The translations under genes were made by a program, and so were the position numbers. From a virus, in the IMG/VR virus record IMGVR_UViG_3300017971_000214, positions 62,001 through 126,000 of that record: a DNA stretch of 64,000 nucleotides. One strand, 5' to 3'. The notes under the pieces are model-generated. The model worked only from the letters and a program-made list of their open reading frames with translations, was not told the origin of the DNA and did not search any database. This document shows positions 1 through 7,501 of this stretch, piece after piece (position 1 is the stretch's first letter; the number at the start of each line of letters is the position of its first letter).

Positions 1-2
1 TC

Positions 3-110
3 TGGGTAACCGTTCGAAGAGTCACCCGAAATCTTGAGGCTACTCCTCTGTGCGAAATCGGCCTTACTGGTCCTCACACTTACTTTGCTTCGGGGCTCGG
101 AACGCACAAC
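3..110 (+). mobile_element. C-terminal end of an intein in the CobS-like ATPase
   Basis: The translated start of the window reads CEIGLTGPHTYFASGLGTHN followed by Ser. This matches the C-terminal splicing blocks of inteins: a hydrophobic strand, a GPHTYFA-type block F, and block G ending in His-Asn with a nucleophilic Ser as +1 residue. The HN|S junction falls at bases 110/111, after which ATPase-like sequence resumes. The N-terminal splicing block and any endonuclease domain lie outside the window. Confidence 0.75.
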
Positions 111-632
111 TCACTGACACCCCAGATGCAGAAGGTGCTCAACGCCCCAACCGACTGGCGGCAACGCATCGAGGTGCCGGAAGCTCGGAAGGTGTTCCGG
201 TTGGAGAAGGGCAAGAAGATTTGGGTAACGGGGACGATGAACACTGCGGTATACGGCGGCGTGTACCAGCTCAACGAAGACCTGAAGAGTCGCATGAGGC
301 TCGTTGCGCTTACCTACCCGAAGTCCTCCAAGGAGAAGGAGATCATCGCCGCGGTCCTCTCCGACACGTCTCTGGATCAGTCGGTAGTCGACCGGGTGAT
401 TCTCCTTGCGCACGAGACTCGACAGCAGTCGTTGGAGTACGCGCTCAGTACACGCGACGTCGTGCAGTTGCTGGAGGACATCGCGGCTATGGATTTGACC
501 AGGGCGCTGCGCATCGTACTCGGCAAGTTCGACGACACCGACCGGGACACGGTGGCAGAGAGAATCCAAAGCATCTTCGGCGTGAGCTTCGATCAGACCT
601 CGCGGCGTCGCGGGGCTGCAGCGAGGGCGTGA
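3..632 (+). CDS. CobS/MoxR-like AAA+ ATPase, C-terminal part (5' truncated, intein-interrupted)
   Basis: The frame is open from base 3, so the gene begins upstream of the window. After the end of an intein (base 110), the extein continues SLTPQMQKVLN and then shows features of a MoxR/CobS-type AAA+ ATPase: the sensor-1 stretch WVTGTMNTA and the following arginine-rich LNEDLKSRMR, usual after sensor 1 in this family. Walker A and B lie outside the window or upstream of the intein. A CobT-like vWA gene starts 2 bases after the stop, the usual MoxR-vWA pairing. In the family the ATPase remodels or loads a target presented by the vWA partner. Its role in a phage is unknown, and cobalamin synthesis need not be implied. 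The family call rests on the C-terminal third only. Confidence 0.7.
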   Translation, partial: WVTVRRVTRNLEATPLCEIGLTGPHTYFASGLGTHNSLTPQMQKVLNAPTDWRQRIEVPEARKVFRLEKGKKIWVTGTMNTAVYGGVYQLNEDLKSRMRLVALTYPKSSKEKEIIAAVLSDTSLDQSVVDRVILLAHETRQQSLEYALSTRDVVQLLEDIAAMDLTRALRIVLGKFDDTDRDTVAERIQSIFGVSFDQTSRRRGAAARA

Positions 633-633
633 G

Positions 634-2775
634 GTGCGGACTCCTTTTTCTCCCCCCGCGGACCCGCTAGCTGCGGCGATGTCGGAAGAGGCTGAGTCCG
701 CCGACACGTTGGCGGACTTACGTCGGTACTCGGTGCTCAAGTCGGTGGCCTACAAGACCGTCGACATGTTCTCCGGCATCACCAAGCGGCGCTTGTGGCT
801 GAAGGACGGCTCCTTCGTGGGGACAGACGGGAACGAGATCAGAGTTCCCTTCTCCGATCCGGACTTCTACCAGCTGGTGGAGCGCCAGCTCGCCCACGTC
901 CTGTTTCGCTCGGACGCCAAGGCCAAGAAGGTGTTCGTCCGGGACTACTCGATGAAGGTGGCGGAGGTAGCCAAGAAGATGGGGGTCGAGCTGAACGCCG
1001 GCCACCTTCAGGGAGCCATCGGCCACATCATCACGGTTCTGGAGAAGCGCCGCGTCACCTCCCTGTGGGGGATCTTGTATCCCGGCAGCCACCAGCTACT
1101 GAAGGAGATCGACCAGGAGTCCGTCGCAGAGCTGATGAATGAAGCGCACGGGAGCCTACTCGCCTATCTGACCTGTTTGGAAGGCGACGGAGCGTCGGTC
1201 GGTGCGGGGGAGATGGATCGATTCCGGCCCTACATCGAGGAAGCCTTCCGGAAGGTGCACAAGCGGGGGTTCTCGGCGACGCTTTCGATCTCCAAGTGGC
1301 TCGTGATGCAGTTCGTCAACGAGATCATCCGAGAGCTGAAGGACATCCCACCCCCTCCCCCGCCCATGCCTACGCCCCAAGGGCAGCCCGGCTCTGCTGG
1401 AAGCTCCGGCGAGAACGATTCAGAGAGGGAGGAAGGTGACGACTGCGACTGCGACGCCCCGAAGGCTGGGGGCAGCTCGGAGGGATCCGGAGAAGAAGGC
1501 GATGAAGGCTCCCAGGAGCCCTCTGAAGGCGACGATGGGGAGGGGGAGGGCGACGCCCCCGACGAAGGCGACGAAGGGCAGGAAGGGGCCTCAGAGGGGG
1601 AAGAAGACGGGGATGGGGATGCCCCCTGGAACCCGCCGCCTCCGCCGGCTACCGGGGCCGAGCGTACCCAGGCGCTGAAAGATCTGATCGACAAGCTGGG
1701 GAAGGCCCCCGAGCAGGTGAAGGACACAATGCTGGAGTCCAAGTTCACCAAGTCTCGGCACTCGCCTAAGGCGCAGGCGCTTGCTTCGCAGGCGTTGAAG
1801 GCGGACGTGAACAACCCGGACAAGTTCGAGGACAGCCTGGATGACTCCGAGCAGGAGATGGAGGACATCCTGGATGCGGCTCTCCGAGCCATGCGCCAGA
1901 AGATGCACCACGACGAGTGGTTGCAGAAAGATGCGATGGCGAAGATCAGCTTCGTCGACAAGGAGGATCAGAAGCACGCCCGGCAGCCCATGAGCTTCGA
2001 GGACCAGCAGACGGTCAACCGTCTGCGCGCGATGTTCCACCGCGTGATGGGCAAGCGCAAGAGCGTGCTGGAGTACGAAGGCACGGAGATCGACGTGAGC
2101 GCCTACATCGAGCGCATGACCACAGGGCTTCCTGTGCCGTGCTTTCGATCGGAGGGCACGGGACGAGGGTTCAAGGCCCTGTTGTTGCTGGACCGATCGA
2201 GTTCGATGGGTGGTGCCAAGACGCAGCAGTGCGAGAGGGCGGGTCGAATCATACGGAGGGCGTTGGAGTTCCCTTTCGTGGAGACCACGGTGTGGGGCTT
2301 CAGCTCGAACGAGCCGGGGCAGATCTCGCTCATCCGGCACAACTCACGCGCCGACGTCGAGCTGCGGGAGGGGGAACGAGGGTCGGGAGGTTCGACGCCG
2401 CTGCACGTGGCTGTTCGTCTGGGGGTACGCGAGCTGGAGCGGGGGACCGAGAGCAAGCAGCTTTTCGTCCTGACCGATGGCTTTCCTACGCACGCTAAGC
2501 GCAACGGGAAGATCTTCGCTACCGAGCAGCTGATGCTGTTTGTCCGCGACGAAGTGCGGAAGGCGCGGAGTAAGGGGATCAACGTCACTTGTGTCTTGGT
2601 GGGCGCACCGGACTGGAGAAAGCCCGACCAGATCCACTACGACATGTCCCCAAAGCAACTTTCCTATATGTTCGGCCCTCGTCGCAACTGGCGTCAGATG
2701 GACCCCGAGCGTGTCGGCAGCGATCTAGTTCACCTTGTTGCCACGAGCTTCGTGGACTTTCTGAAGCGGGGGTAG
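634..2775 (+). CDS. CobT-like von Willebrand factor A (vWA) domain protein
   Basis: 713 residues from a GTG start 2 bases after the ATPase stop (an ATG at 679 is an alternative). Residues about 240-345 form a very acidic, Pro/Gly/Ser-rich linker, as in CobT. The C-terminal 200 residues are a vWA domain: the MIDAS motif DRSSS near residue 519, a GGSTPL threonine and LTDGFPT are all present, so metal binding should be intact. The family works with a CobS/MoxR AAA+ partner, and the adjacent upstream gene supplies one. CobS/CobT-like pairs occur in several large phages, where their function is not settled. Cobalt chelation, virion assembly and host remodelling are all possible. Confidence 0.8.
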   Translation: MRTPFSPPADPLAAAMSEEAESADTLADLRRYSVLKSVAYKTVDMFSGITKRRLWLKDGSFVGTDGNEIRVPFSDPDFYQLVERQLAHVLFRSDAKAKKVFVRDYSMKVAEVAKKMGVELNAGHLQGAIGHIITVLEKRRVTSLWGILYPGSHQLLKEIDQESVAELMNEAHGSLLAYLTCLEGDGASVGAGEMDRFRPYIEEAFRKVHKRGFSATLSISKWLVMQFVNEIIRELKDIPPPPPPMPTPQGQPGSAGSSGENDSEREEGDDCDCDAPKAGGSSEGSGEEGDEGSQEPSEGDDGEGEGDAPDEGDEGQEGASEGEEDGDGDAPWNPPPPPATGAERTQALKDLIDKLGKAPEQVKDTMLESKFTKSRHSPKAQALASQALKADVNNPDKFEDSLDDSEQEMEDILDAALRAMRQKMHHDEWLQKDAMAKISFVDKEDQKHARQPMSFEDQQTVNRLRAMFHRVMGKRKSVLEYEGTEIDVSAYIERMTTGLPVPCFRSEGTGRGFKALLLLDRSSSMGGAKTQQCERAGRIIRRALEFPFVETTVWGFSSNEPGQISLIRHNSRADVELREGERGSGGSTPLHVAVRLGVRELERGTESKQLFVLTDGFPTHAKRNGKIFATEQLMLFVRDEVRKARSKGINVTCVLVGAPDWRKPDQIHYDMSPKQLSYMFGPRRNWRQMDPERVGSDLVHLVATSFVDFLKRG

Positions 2776-2777
2776 CG

Positions 2778-3302
2778 TTGGGGCAGGCGCTTTACACAGG
2801 ACCCAAGGGCCTTTGTCGAGACTGCGGCAAAGAGACCTTCATCCGGCTGGGCTCGATGGTAGGCAAGGTCAAAGAGCGCGCGTGGGAGATCCACCCGGAG
2901 CTGATGCAGCTCATCTACAGCGACATCCGCCGGGCCACCGTGATGCTCAGCAGAGGGAAGCTAGAGGTTCGGTGCCCCGCCTGTATCGAGGACCCCATCG
3001 TCCAGACGCCCAAGGCGTCCAAGCTGATGTGGGTGGCTCTGGACGGTGTTGTGGGCGACGCACCTTCAGGCATGCTCATCGGTCCGTTCTGCAACCAGTG
3101 CTTCAAGGTCCGTCGTCGTAAGTTCGAGTCGCAGGACGGCTTGGCCGCGGACCTGCCCGTCTACTACGTGACGGTCACCCAGAACAACCTGGAGATCGTC
3201 CGAGAGACCCCACGGCCCGTGGAGATTCCCCCCGAAGACGAGCCCAGTCGCGGCGGGGAGCCAGACGACTCCGGAGCAGCGGAGGTGGGGGGACTGTTTT
3301 GA
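2778..3302 (+). CDS. Zinc-binding protein with three CxxC pairs
   Basis: 174 residues from a TTG codon 2 bases after the vWA gene's stop. No ATG or GTG lies nearer the natural beginning. CxxC pairs occur at residues 13/16, 66/69 and 105/108, and the C-terminal 25 residues are acidic and Pro/Gly-rich. It looks like a soluble zinc-ribbon protein and is probably cotranscribed with the CobS/CobT-like pair. I do not recognise the family, so function is unknown. Confidence 0.6.
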   Translation: MGQALYTGPKGLCRDCGKETFIRLGSMVGKVKERAWEIHPELMQLIYSDIRRATVMLSRGKLEVRCPACIEDPIVQTPKASKLMWVALDGVVGDAPSGMLIGPFCNQCFKVRRRKFESQDGLAADLPVYYVTVTQNNLEIVRETPRPVEIPPEDEPSRGGEPDDSGAAEVGGLF

Positions 3303-3322
3303 TGCGTCCATGTGGACGTATT
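3303..3322 (+). promoter_or_regulatory. Palindromic element, copy 1
   Basis: The 17-base sequence CGTCCATGTGGACGTAT lies at 3305-3321, between a stop codon and the Shine-Dalgarno sequence of the Lys-rich gene at 3337. Its arms CGTCCA and TGGACG pair around TG. The identical 17-mer recurs at 52629-52645, again just upstream of a gene start. It could be a DNA operator or an RNA hairpin affecting translation. Confidence 0.5.
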
Positions 3323-3336
3323 GCGGAGGTGAGGTA

Positions 3337-3693
3337 ATGGTGACGAAGAAGAAGGCCAAGAAACCGGCCAAGAAACCGGCCAAGAAGGCCGTCAAGAAGA
3401 CCGCGAAGAAGGCGCAGCCGAAGAAAGCGGCCAAGAAGAAGGTAGCCAAGAAGAAGCGGGCGCCTGCGGGCTCGGATACGGTAGTCGAGCGCGAGGTGCA
3501 GTCGGCTTTGAAGGGTGGTCCCAAGAGCAACCAGGAGCTGCGTTCTCAGCTCGGCACCGAGGACAAGAAGCTGACACGGACGCTGCAGCGGCTGCGACGC
3601 CGCGGGTTGCTGAAGGTGGTCAAGGGCCGCTGGGCTCTGACGACCGTCGAGATCTGCCCCAAGTGCGGCGGCAAAGGCTGGGTCAAGAAGTAG
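3337..3693 (+). CDS. Histone H1-like Lys/Ala-rich protein with winged-helix-like domain
   Basis: 118 residues. ATG at 3337 follows a strong GGAGGTGAGG site, and the upstream in-frame GTG at 3310 has none. Residues 3-42 consist almost only of Lys, Ala and Pro in KKPAKKPAKK-type repeats, like eukaryotic H1 tails and bacterial Hc1/AlgP-type proteins. Residues about 48-105 look like a small winged helix (QELRSQLGTEDKKLTRTLQRL, then a GLLKVVKGRW wing). The end has CPKCGGKG, a DnaJ-like zinc half-site. Probably binds DNA or RNA non-specifically. A second protein of the same design lies at 34308. Confidence 0.65.
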   Translation: MVTKKKAKKPAKKPAKKAVKKTAKKAQPKKAAKKKVAKKKRAPAGSDTVVEREVQSALKGGPKSNQELRSQLGTEDKKLTRTLQRLRRRGLLKVVKGRWALTTVEICPKCGGKGWVKK

Positions 3694-3700
3694 GGCCGCC

Positions 3701-3835
3701 ATGCCCGCTTTCATCGCCGAGAAGCAGCTTCACCCTAAGCTGCGGGCAAGGATCAGTGTGTCCTATTGGGCCGTCGTTCTTCTGTCCTTCGTGCAGGTAG
3801 TGGTTCTGGCAGTCGTCTTGTGGAGGTGTATGTGA
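3701..3835 (+). CDS. Small single-pass membrane protein
   Basis: 44 residues, too short for most gene callers. ATG at 3701 lies 7 bases after the previous stop. Residues about 19-41 (SVSYWAVVLLSFVQVVVLAV...) form one hydrophobic segment, preceded by a basic N-terminus. Its stop overlaps the GTG start of the next gene (ATGTGA), which supports it being translated. Function unknown. Small phage membrane proteins can be holin- or exclusion-related, but nothing here shows that. Confidence 0.5.
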   Translation: MPAFIAEKQLHPKLRARISVSYWAVVLLSFVQVVVLAVVLWRCM

Positions 3836-4275
3836 AGCCTCAGACCACGGAGGAGCTAGCCGATTGGATCGGAATCCGCCACCGCGCGGTAGAAGGGATG
3901 GATGTCGATGAAGAGTGGACGCGGATCTGCACCACTCTTGGGCTCACCAGCGACGAGCTGGAAGCCGCCGGCCCCGAGGGCTGCCGGCGTTTCATCGACA
4001 TCTACGACCGAGGGTTCCGGGCGGCCGAAGGCATGTGGCACGGATCTTTTCAGTCCTTGCGCAAGCAGTACGGAGAGGAAGTGATCGGAAGCGACTACCG
4101 GCTCGCTGGCTTCAGCTTCGTGCAGATCAACGGCCGTATGATTCAGCTCGTAGCGAATCACACCGGGCGCACAGCGGAGGAGATTCGAGCCTACCTAGAA
4201 GGCGACGAACACAACCCGAAGTTGTTCAGGGCGTTTGCTTACTTCGGGGTTCACCCCGTAGGGAAAGGCTTCTGA
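3832..4275 (+). CDS. Hypothetical protein
   Basis: 147 residues from GTG at 3832, chosen because GGAGGT sits about 4 bases upstream and the start overlaps the preceding stop. The frame is open further upstream, but without a convincing start. Sequence is soluble and mixed alpha/beta: ELADWIGIRHRAVEGMD at the start, then GFSFVQINGRMIQLVANHTG and a GKGF end. The stop overlaps the next ATG (TGATG). No family recognised. Confidence 0.6.
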   Translation: MKPQTTEELADWIGIRHRAVEGMDVDEEWTRICTTLGLTSDELEAAGPEGCRRFIDIYDRGFRAAEGMWHGSFQSLRKQYGEEVIGSDYRLAGFSFVQINGRMIQLVANHTGRTAEEIRAYLEGDEHNPKLFRAFAYFGVHPVGKGF

Positions 4276-4688
4276 TGAGCTGGCCCAAAGCCGCGGTCTA
4301 CCTCCCGCCTCCGTGGAACAGCCCACGGACGGTAGACGTCCTAGGATTCTACAGGAACGCCGTGTGTGGCGTAGACGGAAAGGTACGCATTACCAACGGA
4401 GAGTGGACCGAAGAGCTAGGGCTCAAGAACGCGCTGAAGTTCGAGGACATGGCCCCCGGTGTGCACATCGTAGAGGAGCCTATCCTTTGGGTCCGCTTGC
4501 GGCTGGGGTGGCCCGCGTGTGAGCGACGGTTCGAGATCCCAGGACGCGACGTGGTGTGGGTCAACACCGAGGCCGCGCAGGCGTACCGCATAGGAACCAT
4601 GCTGCCCGTCATCGGAGTCGGCTACGCAGCCGACGAGAAACTGAGGCTGTTCAGAGAGGAGTTCGGAGATGGGAAAGCCCCAGCGTAA
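4275..4688 (+). CDS. Hypothetical protein
   Basis: 137 residues, ATG at 4275 overlapping the upstream stop. Soluble, with Trp-rich segments (ILWVRLRLGWPACERRF) and no membrane span or obvious motif. It overlaps the start of the next gene by 20 bases. Part of the 3.7-5.4 kb run of tightly coupled small genes. Function unknown. Confidence 0.6.
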   Translation: MSWPKAAVYLPPPWNSPRTVDVLGFYRNAVCGVDGKVRITNGEWTEELGLKNALKFEDMAPGVHIVEEPILWVRLRLGWPACERRFEIPGRDVVWVNTEAAQAYRIGTMLPVIGVGYAADEKLRLFREEFGDGKAPA

Positions 4689-5235
4689 GCACTACGTGCT
4701 GTTCATCAGTCCGGGGACGTTGTTCTCGGAGACCACTAGCAAGGCCATCGACTCGTGGGACACCAAGAAGGCGGTGGAGCTGTCCAAGGGCATCGAGGAG
4801 CGCCACGGCGCCACGCCCTACGGCTTCCGGTTCGAGACCTACCTGAAGGGCGAACCCGTACCGGATGGAGAGGGAGGAACACTGGAGGTGCGCCCCAAGC
4901 GCGTCGAGACTTCGGGCATTCACTTCTTGGGAGGGAGGATCGAATCCTACGGTGAAGTGGTGACTCGAAACGACCCCAAGGAGGACATCCTTCGCAGCAA
5001 CATGCGAGGCGAGACGGCGTTCATCTGCATCAACACCAACAGCTACAAGAGCACGACGCCCTTCGGGGAGGACGACTGCGTGGTGGACGAAGAGGGCAAC
5101 GTGGTTGAGCGCGGGAACGATCCCGAGCGCATGAAGTACCGCGAAGAGGTCAAGGCGGAATGGGACCGCCAGCACGAAGAGGACATGAAGAGATGGAGAG
5201 CGAGGGAAGAATCCGCATCCGCAAACGAGACCTGA
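4669..5235 (+). CDS. Hypothetical protein (188 aa)
   Basis: ATG at 4669 follows GGAG (GTTCGGAGATGGG). It begins HYVLFISPGTLFSETTSK, and the second half is charged and probably helical (EDMKRWRAREES). No catalytic motif is recognisable. The C-terminus overlaps the start of the small Cys-containing gene at 5193. It belongs to the operon-like run leading to ThyX. Function unknown. Confidence 0.6.
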   Translation: MGKPQRKHYVLFISPGTLFSETTSKAIDSWDTKKAVELSKGIEERHGATPYGFRFETYLKGEPVPDGEGGTLEVRPKRVETSGIHFLGGRIESYGEVVTRNDPKEDILRSNMRGETAFICINTNSYKSTTPFGEDDCVVDEEGNVVERGNDPERMKYREEVKAEWDRQHEEDMKRWRAREESASANET

Positions 5236-5426
5236 TCAGCACAGGCAAGGGCAAGAAGCTGCACATCGTGGAGGGGGTCGAGAACGGGATGGTGCACGTG
5301 CTCTGCTGCGCGCACATCTACGAGGACAACGTGGTGGAGCGCATGTCTCCCAGCTTGGCAGTGCGCGGCCGTGTGTGCCGGCGGTGCCAGGCGTACTTCA
5401 ACAAGTGGAACGCAGCCAAGCGCTGA
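5193..5426 (+). CDS. Small Cys-rich protein, probable zinc binder
   Basis: 77 residues from ATG 5193 (MESEGRIRIRKRDL). Upstream in-frame ATGs exist but lie deeper inside the preceding gene. A CCAH segment in the middle and a CRRCQAYFNKW segment near the end could together coordinate zinc. Basic termini suggest nucleic acid binding. Family not recognised. Confidence 0.5.
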   Translation: MESEGRIRIRKRDLISTGKGKKLHIVEGVENGMVHVLCCAHIYEDNVVERMSPSLAVRGRVCRRCQAYFNKWNAAKR

Positions 5427-5439
5427 CTAGAGGTGAACC

Positions 5440-5880
5440 ATGACCATCAAGAAGACCACCATCCTGATCATTCTGGGCGTACTACTCGCCTGCGGTCTGA
5501 CCGGCTTCGGTTGCTGGGCAGTACCCAAGTGGAACGTCTACAGCCAAGAGATGTCGGGCAAGGCCAAGCTAGCAGAGGCTGAGTCCTCTCGGCAGATCGC
5601 CATTCTCGAAGCCAAGGCTAAGCAGGAAAGCGCCAAGATGCTCGCGGTTGCCGAGGTCGAGCGCGCCAAGGGAGTAGCGCAGGCCAACCAGATCATAGGC
5701 GAGTCGCTGAAGGGCAACGAGAGCTACCTGCGATACCTCTGGATCCAGGGTCTGCAGGACGGTAGCAGCGAGGTCATCTACATTCCGACCGAGGCCAACA
5801 TGCCCATCCTCGAAGCTCGGGACGAGCGCCCCACGCCTAAAGCGGAGAAGGCTGCTACGCCGCCTCCCGAAAAGAAGTAG
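5440..5880 (+). CDS. SPFH/prohibitin-like membrane-anchored coiled-coil protein
   Basis: 146 residues with an AGAGGTG site 5 bases upstream. Residues 7-28 form an N-terminal membrane anchor (ILIILGVLLACGLTGFGCW). A Lys/Glu/Ala-rich helix follows (AKLAEAESSRQIAILEAKAK, then KMLAVAEVERAKGVAQANQI), resembling the helix after the SPFH domain in stomatin/HflK-type proteins. The tail GLQDGSSEVIYIPTEANMPI is also typical. The SPFH domain itself is missing, so this is a minimal version, as seen in some phages. It may sit in the inner membrane and bind a membrane protease, but this is unproven. Confidence 0.6.
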   Translation: MTIKKTTILIILGVLLACGLTGFGCWAVPKWNVYSQEMSGKAKLAEAESSRQIAILEAKAKQESAKMLAVAEVERAKGVAQANQIIGESLKGNESYLRYLWIQGLQDGSSEVIYIPTEANMPILEARDERPTPKAEKAATPPPEKK

Positions 5881-5892
5881 GAGAAGAACGAG

Positions 5893-6819
5893 ATGCGATT
5901 GGTCAAACCGTACTACGAGGTGGAAAACTTCCCTCCCGGTGATGAAGTCCTGGCGATGTTGGAGCGCGCGGCCCGGACTTGCTACAAGTCGGAGGACAAG
6001 ATCGAGGATGGTCGGGAGGTGTGCTCTCACTGCAAGGGCACCGGCTACGAGGCGAAGCTCCGGTACTCCGAGATGGAGGATCGAGTCTCTGGCGCTCACG
6101 TCCAGAAGTGCTCCGAGTGCGGAGGTGTTGGCTACCATCAGATCGACGAGCCTTCGAGCTACGCCATCATCAAGAAGATCCTGAAGTCCAACCGACGCGC
6201 CAAGCTCGTCAAGAAGATCACCGAGCGGCTGGGGTTTGTGGGACGTGCCGGTGTGCTGACGGGAGCCACGGAGGGCGAGCTGGCGGAGGTCGCCGAAGCT
6301 ATCATCGACGACGTGTGGAACGACGACCCGGCACACGAGTCGGTCATCGAGCACGTTAGCGCTACGGTCCGGTTCATCTGTGCTCGCGGCATCACACACG
6401 AGATGGTGCGCCACAGGATCGCAGCCTATTCGCAGGAGTCGACGAGGTACTGCAACTACTCGAAGGGGAAGTTTGGCGAGTCCATCACCTTCATCGACGA
6501 CGAGCACTACCTGACCGACGAGCAGCGCGAGTGGGGCCGGGCTGCGCAGAAGGTCATGGAGGACACGTACATGAAGATGGTGGAGAGCGGTCTCGCTCCG
6601 CAGATCGCGAGGAACTATCTCCCCATCGGGCTGAAGACGGAGATCGTCGCGACCTACAACATGCGCCAGTGGAGAAACGTATTCAAGCAACGGTGCTCCC
6701 CAAGGGCACACCCCCAAATGAGGGAACTGATGGTCCCTTTGCTTCACGACTTCCGTGCGCGTGTTCCGATTCTGTTCGACGACATCTACCCGAACATGAC
6801 GTGGCCGGAGGCGGTATGA
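5893..6819 (+). CDS. thyX: Flavin-dependent thymidylate synthase ThyX with zinc-finger insertion
   Basis: 308 residues, longer than the usual 220-250 for ThyX. The signature RHRX7S is complete: RHRIAAYSQES at residues 173-183. FICARGITHEMV before it and FKQRCSPRAHPQMREL near the end are also family-typical. The enzyme methylates dUMP to dTMP using FAD, NADPH and methylene-tetrahydrofolate. The extra length is mainly a DnaJ-like zinc insertion at residues about 40-80, with CSHCKGTG (Cys44/47) and CSECGGVG (Cys73/76). It is followed by overlapping nucleotide-metabolism genes, so it likely belongs to one dNTP-supply operon. Confidence 0.93.
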   Translation: MRLVKPYYEVENFPPGDEVLAMLERAARTCYKSEDKIEDGREVCSHCKGTGYEAKLRYSEMEDRVSGAHVQKCSECGGVGYHQIDEPSSYAIIKKILKSNRRAKLVKKITERLGFVGRAGVLTGATEGELAEVAEAIIDDVWNDDPAHESVIEHVSATVRFICARGITHEMVRHRIAAYSQESTRYCNYSKGKFGESITFIDDEHYLTDEQREWGRAAQKVMEDTYMKMVESGLAPQIARNYLPIGLKTEIVATYNMRQWRNVFKQRCSPRAHPQMRELMVPLLHDFRARVPILFDDIYPNMTWPEAV

Positions 6820-7499
6820 TCGCCGAAGAAGTCGAGCCCTTGGTACTCGTGGTGCAGGGGACCGAGAAGCCCTGTGGGTACGCGTGTCCGACCTGCAAGA
6901 AGGTGTACGTCAGCGCCTATGACGACCCGAGCGAGAAGGCGATGGCGACGGTGCGAGATGTAGCCCAGCGGTGCTGCGCGGAGAAGGTCTGCCAGGACTG
7001 TGGCAAGATCTCCGGAGACTCCAAGTACGTCTACACGGTGTGCGCCGAGTGCCGGGCCAAGAACGACGCTGAGCGGGAGGCCAAGCGTTTCGAGAAGGCC
7101 AAGAAGGTGCCGCTCTCCGACTACGACGGCGAGACGCTGTACTGGGAGGAGAACTACTACAACGACGTGTGGGAGCTGTACGACCACTGTGTGGACAACA
7201 CCGAGGAAGGTGAGGAGCCTGACTTTCCCGAGTACGTGTGGGCCTGCAAGCGGGTGCCTTTCACGCTCGATGCTGACCGCATGGTGAGCGACGAGTGCGA
7301 GTACAACCACCACGACGAAGCCTACGATCGTATTCCGCGGAGCGAGATCGCAGACCTCCAAGTGTTTCTCGACGGTTGGTGCGAGCAGCAAGGGGTGACG
7401 ACCTACGAGCAGGACACCGGCACAGCAGTCTTGATCCCGCCACCTCCGAAGGACTACCAAGACGGGCTGGAAGACACCCCAGTCGAGAAGGAGTCGTAG
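6816..7499 (+). CDS. Zinc-ribbon-like hypothetical protein
   Basis: 227 residues, ATG overlapping the ThyX stop (ATGA). Early Cys motifs CGYACPTCKK, CCAEKVCQDCGK and TVCAEC suggest two zinc sites in the first 90 residues. The remainder is acidic and aromatic (LYWEENYYNDVWELYDH). No catalytic motif. Its position between ThyX and dNMP kinase suggests a role in DNA or nucleotide processing, but the family is unknown. Confidence 0.6.
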   Translation: MIAEEVEPLVLVVQGTEKPCGYACPTCKKVYVSAYDDPSEKAMATVRDVAQRCCAEKVCQDCGKISGDSKYVYTVCAECRAKNDAEREAKRFEKAKKVPLSDYDGETLYWEENYYNDVWELYDHCVDNTEEGEEPDFPEYVWACKRVPFTLDADRMVSDECEYNHHDEAYDRIPRSEIADLQVFLDGWCEQQGVTTYEQDTGTAVLIPPPPKDYQDGLEDTPVEKES

Positions 7500-7501
7500 G
7501 G

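Noticed and set aside
111-2775. CobS/CobT-like pair as evidence of cobalamin synthesis
   Set aside because: No other cobalamin gene is present, and MoxR-vWA pairs have many other roles.
5569-6747. 392-codon minus-strand frame under the SPFH-like and ThyX genes
   Set aside because: The ThyX catalytic motif on the + strand is decisive.
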